Of a stretch of DNA of 64,000 nt, positions 9,776 to 18,443 are shown piece after piece. Made by a program: the position numbers and the translations under genes. The stretch spans positions 124,001 through 188,000 of the forward strand of contig NZ_SNZF01000002.1 in NCBI RefSeq assembly GCF_004363725.1, read 5' to 3'. The DNA comes from Aquamicrobium defluvii. Its GTDB lineage: Bacteria; Pseudomonadota; Alphaproteobacteria; Rhizobiales; Rhizobiaceae. How positions within the stretch are numbered: the stretch's first letter is position 1; each line of letters begins with the position of its first letter. A model generated the notes under the pieces. The model did no database searches, was not told where the DNA came from, and saw only the letters and a program-made list of their open reading frames with translations.

Positions 9776-10543
9776 ATGTCCTTCGGCTTCTTTCGAAATC
9801 TCAACAAAGCCGCGAAGCCCGCGCCGCAGCCGGTCGAGCTGCGCGAGCACACGGTCGCAGGCCGCACGCTGCCGCTGCGCATCGTGGAAAACGGGCGCGC
9901 GCGCCGCCTGACCCTGCGCATCGACGCAGGCGGACAGGGCCTGCGCATCACCGTTCCGCCCGGCCTGCGCGGCGGCGAGGTCGACAATTTCCTGACCCGC
10001 CATCAGGGCTGGCTGGAGGAAAGGCTGGCGAAGCTGCCGGATCGGCCGCAGGTGCGCCCCGGCATCAAGCTGCCGCTCTACGGCGTGCCGCACAGGATCG
10101 TGCATGAGCCGGGCAAGCGCGGGACGGTCACGGTCGGCAAGGACGAAACCGGCCCGCTGCTGATCGTCCATGGCGAGCGCGCCCATCTGCCGAGACGCGT
10201 GGCGGACTTCCTCAAGCGCGAGGCGCGGCGCGAGATCGGCGCGCTGGTCGAAAAGCATTCGGCTGCGGTCGGCCGCAAGGCGAAGGCGGTGCGCTTCAAG
10301 GACACGTCGAGCCGCTGGGGCTCCTGCACCGCCGACGGCACGCTGTCCTTCTCATGGCGCATCATGATGGCGCCACGCCCGGTCATCGACTACCTCGTCG
10401 CGCACGAGGTCGCGCATCTGCGCGAGATGAATCACGGTCCGAAATTCTGGAAGCTGTGCGCAGAGCTGTGCCCCGATACCGAACGGTGCAAGAGCTGGCT
10501 GAAGCGCAACGGCTCGGCGCTTCAGGCGATCGTGTTCGAATAG
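9776..10543 (+). CDS. YgjP/SprT-like M48-type metal-dependent hydrolase
   Basis: 255 residues of the YgjP (WLM/UPF0758-like) zinc metallopeptidase group. The signature is SSRWGSC followed by the zinc motif HEVAHLREMNHGPKFW (HExxH plus a third His seven residues on). The N-terminal half has the family LRIDAGGQGLRITVPPG strand region. Homologues are annotated as metal-dependent hydrolases of unknown substrate. The ATG at 9776 gives the family length; the frame stays open upstream through the terminator, so upstream starts are rejected. It converges on the small gene at 10557. Confidence 0.88.
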   Translation: MSFGFFRNLNKAAKPAPQPVELREHTVAGRTLPLRIVENGRARRLTLRIDAGGQGLRITVPPGLRGGEVDNFLTRHQGWLEERLAKLPDRPQVRPGIKLPLYGVPHRIVHEPGKRGTVTVGKDETGPLLIVHGERAHLPRRVADFLKREARREIGALVEKHSAAVGRKAKAVRFKDTSSRWGSCTADGTLSFSWRIMMAPRPVIDYLVAHEVAHLREMNHGPKFWKLCAELCPDTERCKSWLKRNGSALQAIVFE

Positions 10544-10556
10544 CCCCGGCCGCGCT

Positions 10557-10775
10557 TCAGTCGTCGTTGGTGGCGTTCAGCTCGTCCGGATGCAGCGATT
10601 CGCCCGTATGGCGCGGCCATGGCAGGAAATCGCGGTCGAAGGCAGCGCCGCTGAAATAGTCCAGCGCGCGCTGGCCCTCGGCTCCGTCCATTCCGGCGCG
10701 CTGCAACAGCCAGGCGATAACCTCACGGGCCTGCGCCAGCTTTTCCTTCGCTTCGCGGATGCTGTCGTCGTTCAT
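10557..10775 (-). CDS. Small conserved-looking hypothetical protein
   Basis: 72 residues, acidic and soluble, with an amphipathic helix (DSIREAKEKLAQAREVIAWLL) followed by GMDGAEGQRALDYFSG. No family is recognised. The ATG at 10775 has GGAG five bases upstream, better than the GTG two codons earlier. It lies 34 bp downstream of gshB on the same strand, so it is probably the last gene of the gshB transcript. Confidence 0.6.
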   Translation of the reverse strand: MNDDSIREAKEKLAQAREVIAWLLQRAGMDGAEGQRALDYFSGAAFDRDFLPWPRHTGESLHPDELNATNDD

Positions 10776-10809
10776 CGCCACTCCAGCCGGATCGGGACAT
10801 GTCCCGATA

Positions 10810-11751
10810 CTATCTCCGCTTCGCCTCCACGCAATCCCAGAACAGGGCGGCGATGTCGGCGCCGCCGAAACGCTTCACCTCACGGATGCCGGTCGGCGAG
10901 GTGACGTTGATCTCCGTCATATAGTCGCCGATGACGTCGATGCCGACCAGTATGAATCCGCGCGCCTTCAGCGAAGGGCCGATCGCCTCGCAGATCTCGC
11001 GCTCGCGAGCGGTCAGCTCGGTCTTCTCGGCGCGCCCGCCCACATGCATGTTGGAGCGCGATTCATGGTCGGCCGGCACCCGGTTGATCGCTCCGACCGG
11101 CTCGCCATCGATGAGGAGGATGCGCTTGTCGCCCTTGCGCACGTCCTTCAGATAACGCTGGACGATGAAGGGTTCGCGGAACATCTGCGAGAACATTTCG
11201 AGCAGCGACGACAGGTTCTGGTCGTCGTCGCGCAGATGGAAGATGCCCGCGCCGCCATTGCCGTAGAGCGGCTTGATGATGATGTCGCCGAACTGGCGGC
11301 GGAAGGCGGCGACCTCGCCGGGATCCTTGGTGATCAGGGTCTCCGGCATCAGGTCGGCGAATTCGGTGACGAAGATCTTCTCCGGGCTGTTGCGCACCCA
11401 GGCCGGATCGTTGACCACCAGCGTCGCCGGATGGATGCGCTCCAGCATGTGGGTGGTGGTGATGTAGTTCATGTCGAAGGGAGGGTCCTGGCGCAGCAGG
11501 ATGACGTCCATCTCCGACAGATCGGTGCGCACCGGCTCGCCCAGCGTGAAATGGCTGCCCTTCTCGTCGCGCACCGTCATCTCCTCGATGCGGGCGAACA
11601 CCCTGCCGCCGAGCAGCGACAGGCGGTCGGGCGTATAATGATAGAGAACATGCCCACGCCGCTGCGCTTCCAGCGACAGCGCGAATGTGGTGTCACCGGC
11701 AATCGACACGGTGGAGATATGGTCCATCTGGACCGCGATCCTGAGCGGCAT
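10810..11751 (-). CDS. gshB: Glutathione synthase
   Basis: A 313-residue ATP-grasp enzyme joining gamma-glutamylcysteine and glycine to make glutathione in the cytoplasm. Recognised by the N-terminal [17 protein letters not shown], the [12 protein letters not shown] motif, the ATP-grasp core with [14 protein letters not shown], the [21 protein letters not shown] segment and the C-terminal [16 protein letters not shown], which carries metal- and ATP-binding Glu and Asn. Length is typical. The small gene at 10557 follows; the GGDEF-EAL gene is divergent across 177 bp. Confidence 0.97.
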   Translation of the reverse strand: MPLRIAVQMDHISTVSIAGDTTFALSLEAQRRGHVLYHYTPDRLSLLGGRVFARIEEMTVRDEKGSHFTLGEPVRTDLSEMDVILLRQDPPFDMNYITTTHMLERIHPATLVVNDPAWVRNSPEKIFVTEFADLMPETLITKDPGEVAAFRRQFGDIIIKPLYGNGGAGIFHLRDDDQNLSSLLEMFSQMFREPFIVQRYLKDVRKGDKRILLIDGEPVGAINRVPADHESRSNMHVGGRAEKTELTAREREICEAIGPSLKARGFILVGIDVIGDYMTEINVTSPTGIREVKRFGGADIAALFWDCVEAKRR

Positions 11752-11928
11752 GGGGAAGGTCTCCGAAGTCCTGAGGCGCGAGATATAGGCAAGTTGGCCC
11801 TGCCTGCCAATGCAGCGGCGGAACGAAGAATGCGGCCGGGGCGAAATAACGTTCCATCGATACCTTTCCTAAAGGGTTTGATGCCATGGTCCGCCACGAC
11901 GATTTTTTGTTTATTTTCAGGAAGCACG

Positions 11929-13278
11929 ATGCACATGCCGTTTGGTGGCCGGCAAGTCAGCGGAGACGGCAACGACCTCGCATACACAGATGTACTGACA
12001 GGTCTCGGCAATCACCGGCGCTTCTGCGACCGGGTCGACCGGCTGATCCGCGACCGCGCCGACGACCCCGCCCCTTTCGCCATCGGCATTCTCGACCTCG
12101 ACGGTTTCAAACCGATCAACGATCTGTTGGGCTATCAGGCCGGCGACGACATACTCGCCCAGATCGCCATGCGCCTTCGCGCCTCCATGGACAGCCACTC
12201 GCTGGTTTGCCGCATCGGCGCCGACGAGTTCGCCTTTCTGTGCCCCATGGTGTTCAGCGAGGAGGCGGCAGCCGAGAAGGCGCGTACGCTGATCGAGATC
12301 CTGTCGGCTCCCTACGACGTCGGCGAGCGCACGGCGCGCCTGTCGGCCTCGGCCGGCTGCTCGCTGTTCTATTCCCAGGACGAAACCACCGGCATATTGC
12401 TGAGCAAGGCCGAAACCGCGCTCTATCATGCCAAGCGCTCCGGGCGCGGACAGGTCATGGTCTACACGCGCGAAATGGAGGAAGCCGCAAGGCGCCTCAC
12501 CCATATCGAGCAGGCGCTGCGCCGCGCGGTCTCGACCGGCGAGGTGGAGCCGCACTTCCAGCCCATAGTCGACCTGCGGACGCGGCGCATCATCGGCTTC
12601 GAGACACTGGCCAGATGGACCGACCCCGATCTCGGGCACGTCTCGCCAGCCATTTTCATCCCCATCGCCGAGGAGCGCGGCATCATCGGACCGCTGTCGC
12701 AGCTCGTGCTTCGCAAGGCAGCCGAGGCGGCACGGGCCTGGCCGGACGACCTGTTCCTGTCCTTCAATCTTTCGCCGTCGCAACTCGTCGACCAGAACAC
12801 CGGCCATCATATCCTGGCCATGCTCGAACGCACCGGGTTCAATCCGCGCCGGCTGGAGGTCGAGATCACCGAAAGCGGCCTGATGAGCGATTCAGCCTCG
12901 GTCGCCAAGATCATCGACGAGCTGCGCCGCCATGGCATCCGCATCGCACTCGACGATTTCGGCACGGGCCAGTCCTCGCTCAGCCGTTTGCGCGAATTTC
13001 CGTTCGACAAGCTCAAGATCGACCGCGCCTTCGTCTCCTCCATGCTGAAGGACCGGCCCTCGCAGCACATCATCCGCGCCATATTGTCGATGTGCGACGG
13101 CCTCGGCATCCATGTCGTCGCCGAAGGCATCGAAGAGGAGGAGCAGGCGGAATGCCTGCTCGAATTCGGCTGTCAGGCCGGACAGGGCTTCCTGTTCGGA
13201 AAACCGGTGGACGCCACCTCCACGCTCGCCCTGCTGCGCGGGCTGATGCGCAACATCCCGCAATCTGCCGCAATCTGA
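11929..13278 (+). CDS. GGDEF-EAL protein, degenerate GGDEF
   Basis: 449 residues with a GGDEF domain (about 10-175) and an EAL domain (about 190-440), acting on cyclic di-GMP. The GGDEF signature reads GADEF at residues 97-101, with DLDGFKPIND upstream. The EAL domain looks complete: ETL at 225-227 in place of EAL, FNLSPSQL, EITES, DDFGTGQSS, KIDRAF and EGIEEEEQ, so phosphodiesterase activity is the better bet. No transmembrane or sensor domain is present. The start is uncertain: ATG 11929 has AGGAAG well placed, while ATG 11881 in frame would add 16 residues. Confidence 0.9.
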   Translation: MHMPFGGRQVSGDGNDLAYTDVLTGLGNHRRFCDRVDRLIRDRADDPAPFAIGILDLDGFKPINDLLGYQAGDDILAQIAMRLRASMDSHSLVCRIGADEFAFLCPMVFSEEAAAEKARTLIEILSAPYDVGERTARLSASAGCSLFYSQDETTGILLSKAETALYHAKRSGRGQVMVYTREMEEAARRLTHIEQALRRAVSTGEVEPHFQPIVDLRTRRIIGFETLARWTDPDLGHVSPAIFIPIAEERGIIGPLSQLVLRKAAEAARAWPDDLFLSFNLSPSQLVDQNTGHHILAMLERTGFNPRRLEVEITESGLMSDSASVAKIIDELRRHGIRIALDDFGTGQSSLSRLREFPFDKLKIDRAFVSSMLKDRPSQHIIRAILSMCDGLGIHVVAEGIEEEEQAECLLEFGCQAGQGFLFGKPVDATSTLALLRGLMRNIPQSAAI

Positions 13279-13618
13279 AAACGCCTGCCGCACCGCCTTT
13301 GCGGGCAACTCCCATGCCGAGCGACGCGTATCGGGGCACCTCTCCTCATGGAGATGCGGGTTTTCCGGCAGCCGTATCTCCTTTGCAAGGCTGATGCTCC
13401 CGATCCGGCGTCGTGTCGCCGGGGCTTTCGGGATGGCCGCCACAAAGCTGCAACATGTTCCGTGATCCGGTCCGCAACAGCTTCCGCGCGGCATGCAGAT
13501 TCGTCCGGCCCTCCCAAAATTGACGTTTACGCAAACGTCAATACTTGCTATGTCTGGGCCATTATCGGATTCAGTGCGCTGCGCGCGCCCGCATCATTCC
13601 CACGGGTGGAGGAACTGC
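13279..13618. other. Intergenic region with the beta-oxidation operon promoter
   Basis: No gene is supported in the first 240 bp; open frames here lack ribosome binding sites and family features. The last 100 bp hold the palindromic operator at 13519-13542 and the leader of the acyl-CoA dehydrogenase operon. Confidence 0.6.
13519..13551 (+). promoter_or_regulatory. Palindromic MerR/LiuR-type operator within a long-spacer promoter
   Basis: Perfect 10-bp arms at 13519-13528 (ATTGACGTTT) and 13533-13542 with the 4-bp centre ACGC. The left arm includes a -35-like TTGACG (13520-13525), and TGCTAT at 13546-13551 can serve as -10, giving a 20-bp spacer. MerR-family regulators typically bind a dyad inside 19-20 bp spacers. 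LiuR, the MerR-type regulator of acyl-CoA catabolism, recognises similar GACGTTTACG-type dyads. The regulator gene is not in this window. Confidence 0.7.
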
Positions 13619-15412
13619 ATGCCCATCTACCAGTCGCCGGTCCAGGACACGCTCTATCTTCTCAACGACGTCCTGGGTTATCCCGACCACGCCAGCCTGC
13701 CCGGCTTCGCCGACGCCTCGCCCGACGTGCTGGAAGCCATTCTGGCCGAGGGCGCGAAGCTCGCCGAAAACGTCATGCTGCCGCTCAATCGCGTCGGCGA
13801 TCTTGAAGGCTGCACGCGTCATGACGATGGCTCGGTGACGACGCCGAAAGGGTTCAGGGCTGCCTATCAGCAATATCGCGAGGGCGGCTGGATGGGTCTG
13901 TCCACGCCGGCCGAATATGGCGGACAGGGCCTGCCCTACACCATCCATGCTGCCGTCGGGGAATATCTGTCGTCCACCAACATGGCGCTGATGATGTATC
14001 CCGGCCTGACGCAGGGGGCGATCGCCGCCATTCTCGTCCACGGCAACGAGGAACAGAAGCAGACCTTCCTGCCGAAGATGATCGACGGCGCCTGGACCGG
14101 CACCATGAACCTGACCGAGCCGCATTGCGGCACCGATCTCGGCCTGCTGCGCACCAGGGCGGTGCCCAACGGCGACGGCACCTATCGCATCTCCGGCCAG
14201 AAGATATTCATCTCGGCCGGCGACCACGACATGAGCGACAACATCATCCATCTGGTGCTGGCCCGCATCGATGGCGCGCCCGAAGGCGTGAAAGGCATTT
14301 CGCTGTTCATCGTTCCGAAGTTCAGGCTCGACGCGAACGGCAATCCGGGCGCGGCCAACGGCGTGTCCTGCGGCTCGCTTGAAGAGAAGATGGGCATCCA
14401 CGGCAACGCCACCTGCGTCATGAACTATGACGAGGCCGAGGGCACGCTGCTCGGCGCCGAGAATGGCGGCCTCAAGGCCATGTTCGTGATGATGAACGAA
14501 GCCCGCCTCGGCGTTGGCCTTCAGGGCCTGTCGATGTCCGAGATCGCTTACCAGAACGCCGTCGCCTATGCCCGCGAACGCCTCCAGGGCCGCTCGCTGA
14601 GCGGGCCGAAGAACCCGCAGGGCAAGGCCGATCCGATCATCGTCCACCCCGACATCCGCCGCGCGCTGATGACCATGCGCGCCTTCAACGAGGCCGGCCG
14701 CGCGCTGGTGCTGTGGACGGCGCTCAACTCCGACATCGCCCACCGCTCGGACGACGAGAAGGCGCGGCAGGCAGCCGACGACATGCTTGGCCTGATGACG
14801 CCTGTCATCAAGGGCGTGCTCACCGACAAGGGTTTCGAGCATGCGGTGATGGCGCAGCAGGTGTTCGGCGGCCACGGCTACATCGAAGAGCACGGCATGA
14901 GCCAGTTCGTGCGCGACGCCCGCATCGCCATGATCTACGAGGGCGCCAACGGCATCCAGGCGCTCGACCTCGTCGGCCGCAAGCTGGCGCAGAACGGCGG
15001 CCGCGCCGTGCAGGCGTTCTTCAAGGAGGTGGGCGAGTTCTGCGAGCAGAACCGCGCGGACGAGAAGCTCGCACCCTTCACCAAGGGCATCAAGAAGGGC
15101 CTCAACGATCTCCAGGCCGCCACCATGTGGCTGATGCAAAATGCTATGGCCAAGCCCGACAATGCCGGTGCGGCCTCGACCGACTATCTGCATCTCTTCG
15201 GCCTCGTCGCGCTCGGCTACATGTGGGGCCGCATGGTCAAGGCTTCGCAGGAGAAGCTCGCCGAAGGCGCCGCCGATGCCGCCTTCCATGAGAACAAGAT
15301 CGTCATCGCCCGCTACTTCATGGAGCGCGTGATGCCGGAGACGAGCGCGCATCTCGCCCGCATCTCCACCGGCGCCGACACGATGATGGCGCTGCCAGCA
15401 GAGGCGTTCTAG
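13619..15412 (+). CDS. Acyl-CoA dehydrogenase, long DmdC-like type
   Basis: 597 residues, a flavoprotein catalysing alpha-beta dehydrogenation of an acyl-CoA. The short N-terminal extension, [19 protein letters not shown] (FAD and substrate loop) and [18 protein letters not shown], with the catalytic Glu in YEGAN, place it in the larger acyl-CoA dehydrogenase subgroup with a C-terminal extra domain (about residues 470-597) that includes DmdC. Medium- or long-chain substrates are likely but unproven. The start at 13619 is chosen for GGAGG seven bases upstream. It is the first gene behind the MerR-type palindrome; a repeat element begins at its stop codon. Confidence 0.93.
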   Translation: MPIYQSPVQDTLYLLNDVLGYPDHASLPGFADASPDVLEAILAEGAKLAENVMLPLNRVGDLEGCTRHDDGSVTTPKGFRAAYQQYREGGWMGLSTPAEYGGQGLPYTIHAAVGEYLSSTNMALMMYPGLTQGAIAAILVHGNEEQKQTFLPKMIDGAWTGTMNLTEPHCGTDLGLLRTRAVPNGDGTYRISGQKIFISAGDHDMSDNIIHLVLARIDGAPEGVKGISLFIVPKFRLDANGNPGAANGVSCGSLEEKMGIHGNATCVMNYDEAEGTLLGAENGGLKAMFVMMNEARLGVGLQGLSMSEIAYQNAVAYARERLQGRSLSGPKNPQGKADPIIVHPDIRRALMTMRAFNEAGRALVLWTALNSDIAHRSDDEKARQAADDMLGLMTPVIKGVLTDKGFEHAVMAQQVFGGHGYIEEHGMSQFVRDARIAMIYEGANGIQALDLVGRKLAQNGGRAVQAFFKEVGEFCEQNRADEKLAPFTKGIKKGLNDLQAATMWLMQNAMAKPDNAGAASTDYLHLFGLVALGYMWGRMVKASQEKLAEGAADAAFHENKIVIARYFMERVMPETSAHLARISTGADTMMALPAEAF

Positions 15413-15501
15413 AACATTTCTGCAAGCAGGAATGCTCTAACCCTTTGTTCTGACGCAATTCCGAACGCAAACCGCTTCGCAGTCTTGCTGGAATTGCTCT
15501 G
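15411..15501. repeat. Dispersed intergenic repeat copy 2
   Basis: Begins at the stop codon of the upstream gene (TAGAACATTTC) and runs to GGAATTGCTCT. It shares its framework with 32067-32170: TGCTCTAACC, TTTTGTT or CTTTGTT, CAATTCC, AACGCAAA, CCGCTTCGCA and TTGCTGGAATTGCT. Confidence 0.8.
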
Positions 15502-15562
15502 GGGTTTCAGGATTGGATCGTCCCCCTCCGTTTTCTGATGAGGGGGTCGCCGGAGGAAAAGC

Positions 15563-16732
15563 ATGACCAGTCCCGCCGAAATTCTGTCCGTTCCGAAGCC
15601 CGGCTGGGCGCAGGAAGACGTCGCCATGCTCTACGACATGGCGCACCGCTTCATGTCGGAAGAGATCGCGCCGCACTACGACGCCTACGAGAAGAACGAG
15701 ATCGTCGATCGTTCCGCATGGGAAAAGGCCGGCGCCGCGGGGCTTCTGTGCCCCTCAATGCCGGAAGAATATGGCGGCGCCGGCGGCAGCTTCGCCCATG
15801 AGAGCGCCATCATCGAGGCCATCGGCCATGTCGGCGTCGACGGCTTCGGCATCGGCCTGCACAACGCCATCGTCGCTCCCTACATCCTGCACTACGGCTC
15901 GGAAGAGCAGAAGAAGAAGTGGCTGCCAAAGCTGGCCAGCGGCGAGATGATCGGCGCCATAGCCATGACCGAGCCCGGCGCGGGCTCCGACCTGCAGGGC
16001 GTGCGCACCCGCGCCGACAAGGACGGCAACCAGTACCGCATCAACGGCTCCAAGACCTTCATCACCAACGGCCAGCTTGCCAACCTGATCATCGTCGTCG
16101 CCAAGACCGATCCGGACAAGGGCGCCAAGGGAACCTCGCTGATCGTGGTCGAGACCGACGGGGCGGAAGGCTTCGAGCGCGGCCGCAACCTCGACAAGAT
16201 CGGGCTCAAGGCCAACGACACCTCTGAATTGTTCTTCAACGACCTGCGCGTTCCCACCTCCAACCTGCTCGGAACGGAAGAAGGCCAGGGATTCATCCAG
16301 CTCATGCAGCAGCTTCCACAGGAGCGGCTGATGATCGGGACAACGGCGATTGCCATGGCCGAGCGGGCGCTGGCGCTGACCATCGACTATGTGAAGGAAC
16401 GCAAGGCTTTCGGCCAGCCGATCCTCAATTTCCAGAACACCCAGTTCAGGCTGGCCGAACTGAAGACCGAGATCACCATCGGCCGCGTCTTCTACAACGA
16501 CTGCGTGAAGCGCCATATCGAGGGCGGCCTCGATCCGGCCACCGCCTCCATGGCCAAGTACTGGCTCTCCGACCTGCAAGGCAAGGTCATGGACGAGTGC
16601 CTGCAACTGCATGGCGGCTATGGCTATATGAACGAATATCCGATCGCGCGCATGTGGCGCGACGCGCGGGTGCAGCGCATCTATGGCGGCACCAACGAGA
16701 TCATGAAACTGCTGATCGCACGGAGCCTGTGA
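15563..16732 (+). CDS. Acyl-CoA dehydrogenase, long-chain (ACADL)-like
   Basis: 389 residues, the usual length for a homotetrameric acyl-CoA dehydrogenase. FAD-binding AIAMTEPGAGSDLQGVRT and FITNGQLANLIIV are present. The C-terminal motif is RIYGGTNEIMK, so the late-position catalytic Glu of the medium-chain type is missing. Instead LPQERLMIG supplies a Glu at the position used by long-chain and isovaleryl-type enzymes. The substrate is therefore long or branched acyl-CoA. It lies 150 bp after the first dehydrogenase (repeat copy 2 between), and the OsmC gene follows after 8 bp. Confidence 0.93.
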   Translation: MTSPAEILSVPKPGWAQEDVAMLYDMAHRFMSEEIAPHYDAYEKNEIVDRSAWEKAGAAGLLCPSMPEEYGGAGGSFAHESAIIEAIGHVGVDGFGIGLHNAIVAPYILHYGSEEQKKKWLPKLASGEMIGAIAMTEPGAGSDLQGVRTRADKDGNQYRINGSKTFITNGQLANLIIVVAKTDPDKGAKGTSLIVVETDGAEGFERGRNLDKIGLKANDTSELFFNDLRVPTSNLLGTEEGQGFIQLMQQLPQERLMIGTTAIAMAERALALTIDYVKERKAFGQPILNFQNTQFRLAELKTEITIGRVFYNDCVKRHIEGGLDPATASMAKYWLSDLQGKVMDECLQLHGGYGYMNEYPIARMWRDARVQRIYGGTNEIMKLLIARSL

Positions 16733-16740
16733 GGACCGGA

Positions 16741-17226
16741 ATGTCGACCTATGTCGCCGAGATCGAATGGACGGCAAACCCGGAGGAGGATTTCCGGAGG
16801 GGCCGCTATTCGCGCGTGCATGAAATCCGTTTCGACAACGGTCTGGCCGTGCGCGCATCCGCCTCGCCCGCCGTCGTGCCGCAGCCTTTTGCCGATCCAT
16901 CCGCCGTCGATCCGGAAGAACTGATGGTGGCGGCGCTTTCGTCCTGCCACATGATGTCCTTCCTCGATCTGGCCCGTCGCGCCGGCGTCACCGTACGTGC
17001 CTATCACGACACGGCGGAGGGCATTCTGGAGAAGAACGCGGAAGGCCGCGTTGCGCTGACGACCGTCACGCTGCGGCCCCGCATCGACTGTGACGCCGAC
17101 CGCGCCACGCTCGATGGATTGCATCACAAGGCGCATGAAGTCTGCTTCATCGCCAATTCCGTCAGGACCGACGTGCGCGTCGAGCCCGTTTTCGAACCTA
17201 CAGGGAAGGAAGCACATCATGGCTGA
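16741..17226 (+). CDS. OsmC family protein
   Basis: 161 residues of the OsmC/Ohr family of thiol peroxidases. The two conserved cysteines are visible in ALSSCHMMSFL and HEVCFIANSVRTDV. The spacing fits the OsmC rather than the Ohr branch, suggesting reduction of organic or fatty-acid hydroperoxides. It stands inside the beta-oxidation operon: 8 bp after an acyl-CoA dehydrogenase and overlapping the thiolase start by 8 bp. Acyl-CoA dehydrogenases can leak peroxide, which gives a plausible reason for the placement; that link is inference. Confidence 0.9.
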   Translation: MSTYVAEIEWTANPEEDFRRGRYSRVHEIRFDNGLAVRASASPAVVPQPFADPSAVDPEELMVAALSSCHMMSFLDLARRAGVTVRAYHDTAEGILEKNAEGRVALTTVTLRPRIDCDADRATLDGLHHKAHEVCFIANSVRTDVRVEPVFEPTGKEAHHG

Positions 17227-18427
17227 AGCCTATGTCTATGACGCGGTACGCACACCGCGCGGGCGCGGCAAGAAGGACGGCTCGCTGCACGAAGTGCCGG
17301 CGGTGCGGCTTGCCGCAAAGACGCTGGAAGCGATCCGCGACCGCAACGGGCTCGACACCGGCACGGTGGACGACATCATTTTCGGCTGCGTCGATCCGGT
17401 CGGCGAAGCGGGCGCGGTGATCCCGCGCGCCGCGGCCTTCGAGGCCGGCTATGCCGACAAGGCCCCCGGCATCCAGCTCTCGCGCTTCTGCGCCTCGGGC
17501 CTCGACGCCATCAATCTGGGCGCTGCCAAGATCGCGCAGGGCGCCGACGACATCGTGATTGCCGGCGGCGTGGAATCGATGAGCCGCATCGGCATGGGCG
17601 CGGCCGGCGGCGCCTGGTTCATGGACCCGTCGGTGGGCTTCCCCGGCTGGTTCGTGCCGCAGGGCATTTCGGCCGACCTGATCGCCACCAAATACGGCTT
17701 CTCGCGCGACGACGTCGACGCCTATGCGGTGGAAAGCCAGAAGCGCGCCGCCCATTCGTGGAAGAAGGGCTGGTTCAAGAACTCGGTCATTCCGGTCAAG
17801 GACCAGAACGGCCTCGTCATTCTCGACCATGACGAGCACATGCGCCCCGACACCGACATGCAGGCGCTGGCCTCGCTCAACCCCTCCTTCGTGATGCCGG
17901 GCGAGATGGGCGGTTTCGACGCGGTCGCCGTGCAGAAGCATCCCGAGATCGAGACGGTCAACCACGTCCACCATGCCGGCAATTCCTCCGGCATCGTCGA
18001 TGGTGCCGCCGCCGTGCTGCTCGGCTCGAAGAAGGCCGGCAAGTCGATGGGCCTGAAGCCGCGCGCCCGCATCCGCGCCTTCGCCAATATCGGCTCCGAG
18101 CCGGTGCTGATGCTGACCGGCCCGGTTGACGTGACCGAGAAGCTGCTCCAGCGCGCCCGCATGAAGATCTCCGACATCGACCTGTTCGAGCTCAACGAAG
18201 CCTTCGCCTCGGTGGTGCTGCGCTACTGCCAAGCTTTCGACATTCCCCACGACAAGATGAACGTGGCCGGCGGCGCCATCGCCATGGGCCATCCGCTGGG
18301 AGCCACCGGCGCGATGATCCTTGGCACGGTGCTGGACGAACTGGAGCGGCGCGACCTCAACACCGCGCTGGTGACGCTGTGCATCGGTGCGGGCATGGGC
18401 ACCGCCACCATCATCGAACGCGTCTGA
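17219..18427 (+). CDS. Acetyl-CoA C-acyltransferase (thiolase)
   Basis: 402 residues, degradative thiolase type. Active-site elements are all visible: nucleophile Cys in [14 protein letters not shown], the [19 protein letters not shown] loop, [11 protein letters not shown], the His in [16 protein letters not shown] and the second Cys in [10 protein letters not shown]. It cleaves 3-ketoacyl-CoA in the last beta-oxidation step. The ATG lies inside the end of the OsmC gene (8-bp overlap), arguing for translational coupling. The FadB/FadJ-like gene follows after 16 bp and would be its partner in a trifunctional-type complex. Confidence 0.95.
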   Translation: MAEAYVYDAVRTPRGRGKKDGSLHEVPAVRLAAKTLEAIRDRNGLDTGTVDDIIFGCVDPVGEAGAVIPRAAAFEAGYADKAPGIQLSRFCASGLDAINLGAAKIAQGADDIVIAGGVESMSRIGMGAAGGAWFMDPSVGFPGWFVPQGISADLIATKYGFSRDDVDAYAVESQKRAAHSWKKGWFKNSVIPVKDQNGLVILDHDEHMRPDTDMQALASLNPSFVMPGEMGGFDAVAVQKHPEIETVNHVHHAGNSSGIVDGAAAVLLGSKKAGKSMGLKPRARIRAFANIGSEPVLMLTGPVDVTEKLLQRARMKISDIDLFELNEAFASVVLRYCQAFDIPHDKMNVAGGAIAMGHPLGATGAMILGTVLDELERRDLNTALVTLCIGAGMGTATIIERV

Positions 18428-18443
18428 TCGGAGGGCAGGACAA

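Noticed and set aside
13571..15352. 593-residue open frame opposite the acyl-CoA dehydrogenase
   Set aside because: Shadow of a certain gene, with no ribosome site and a skewed composition.
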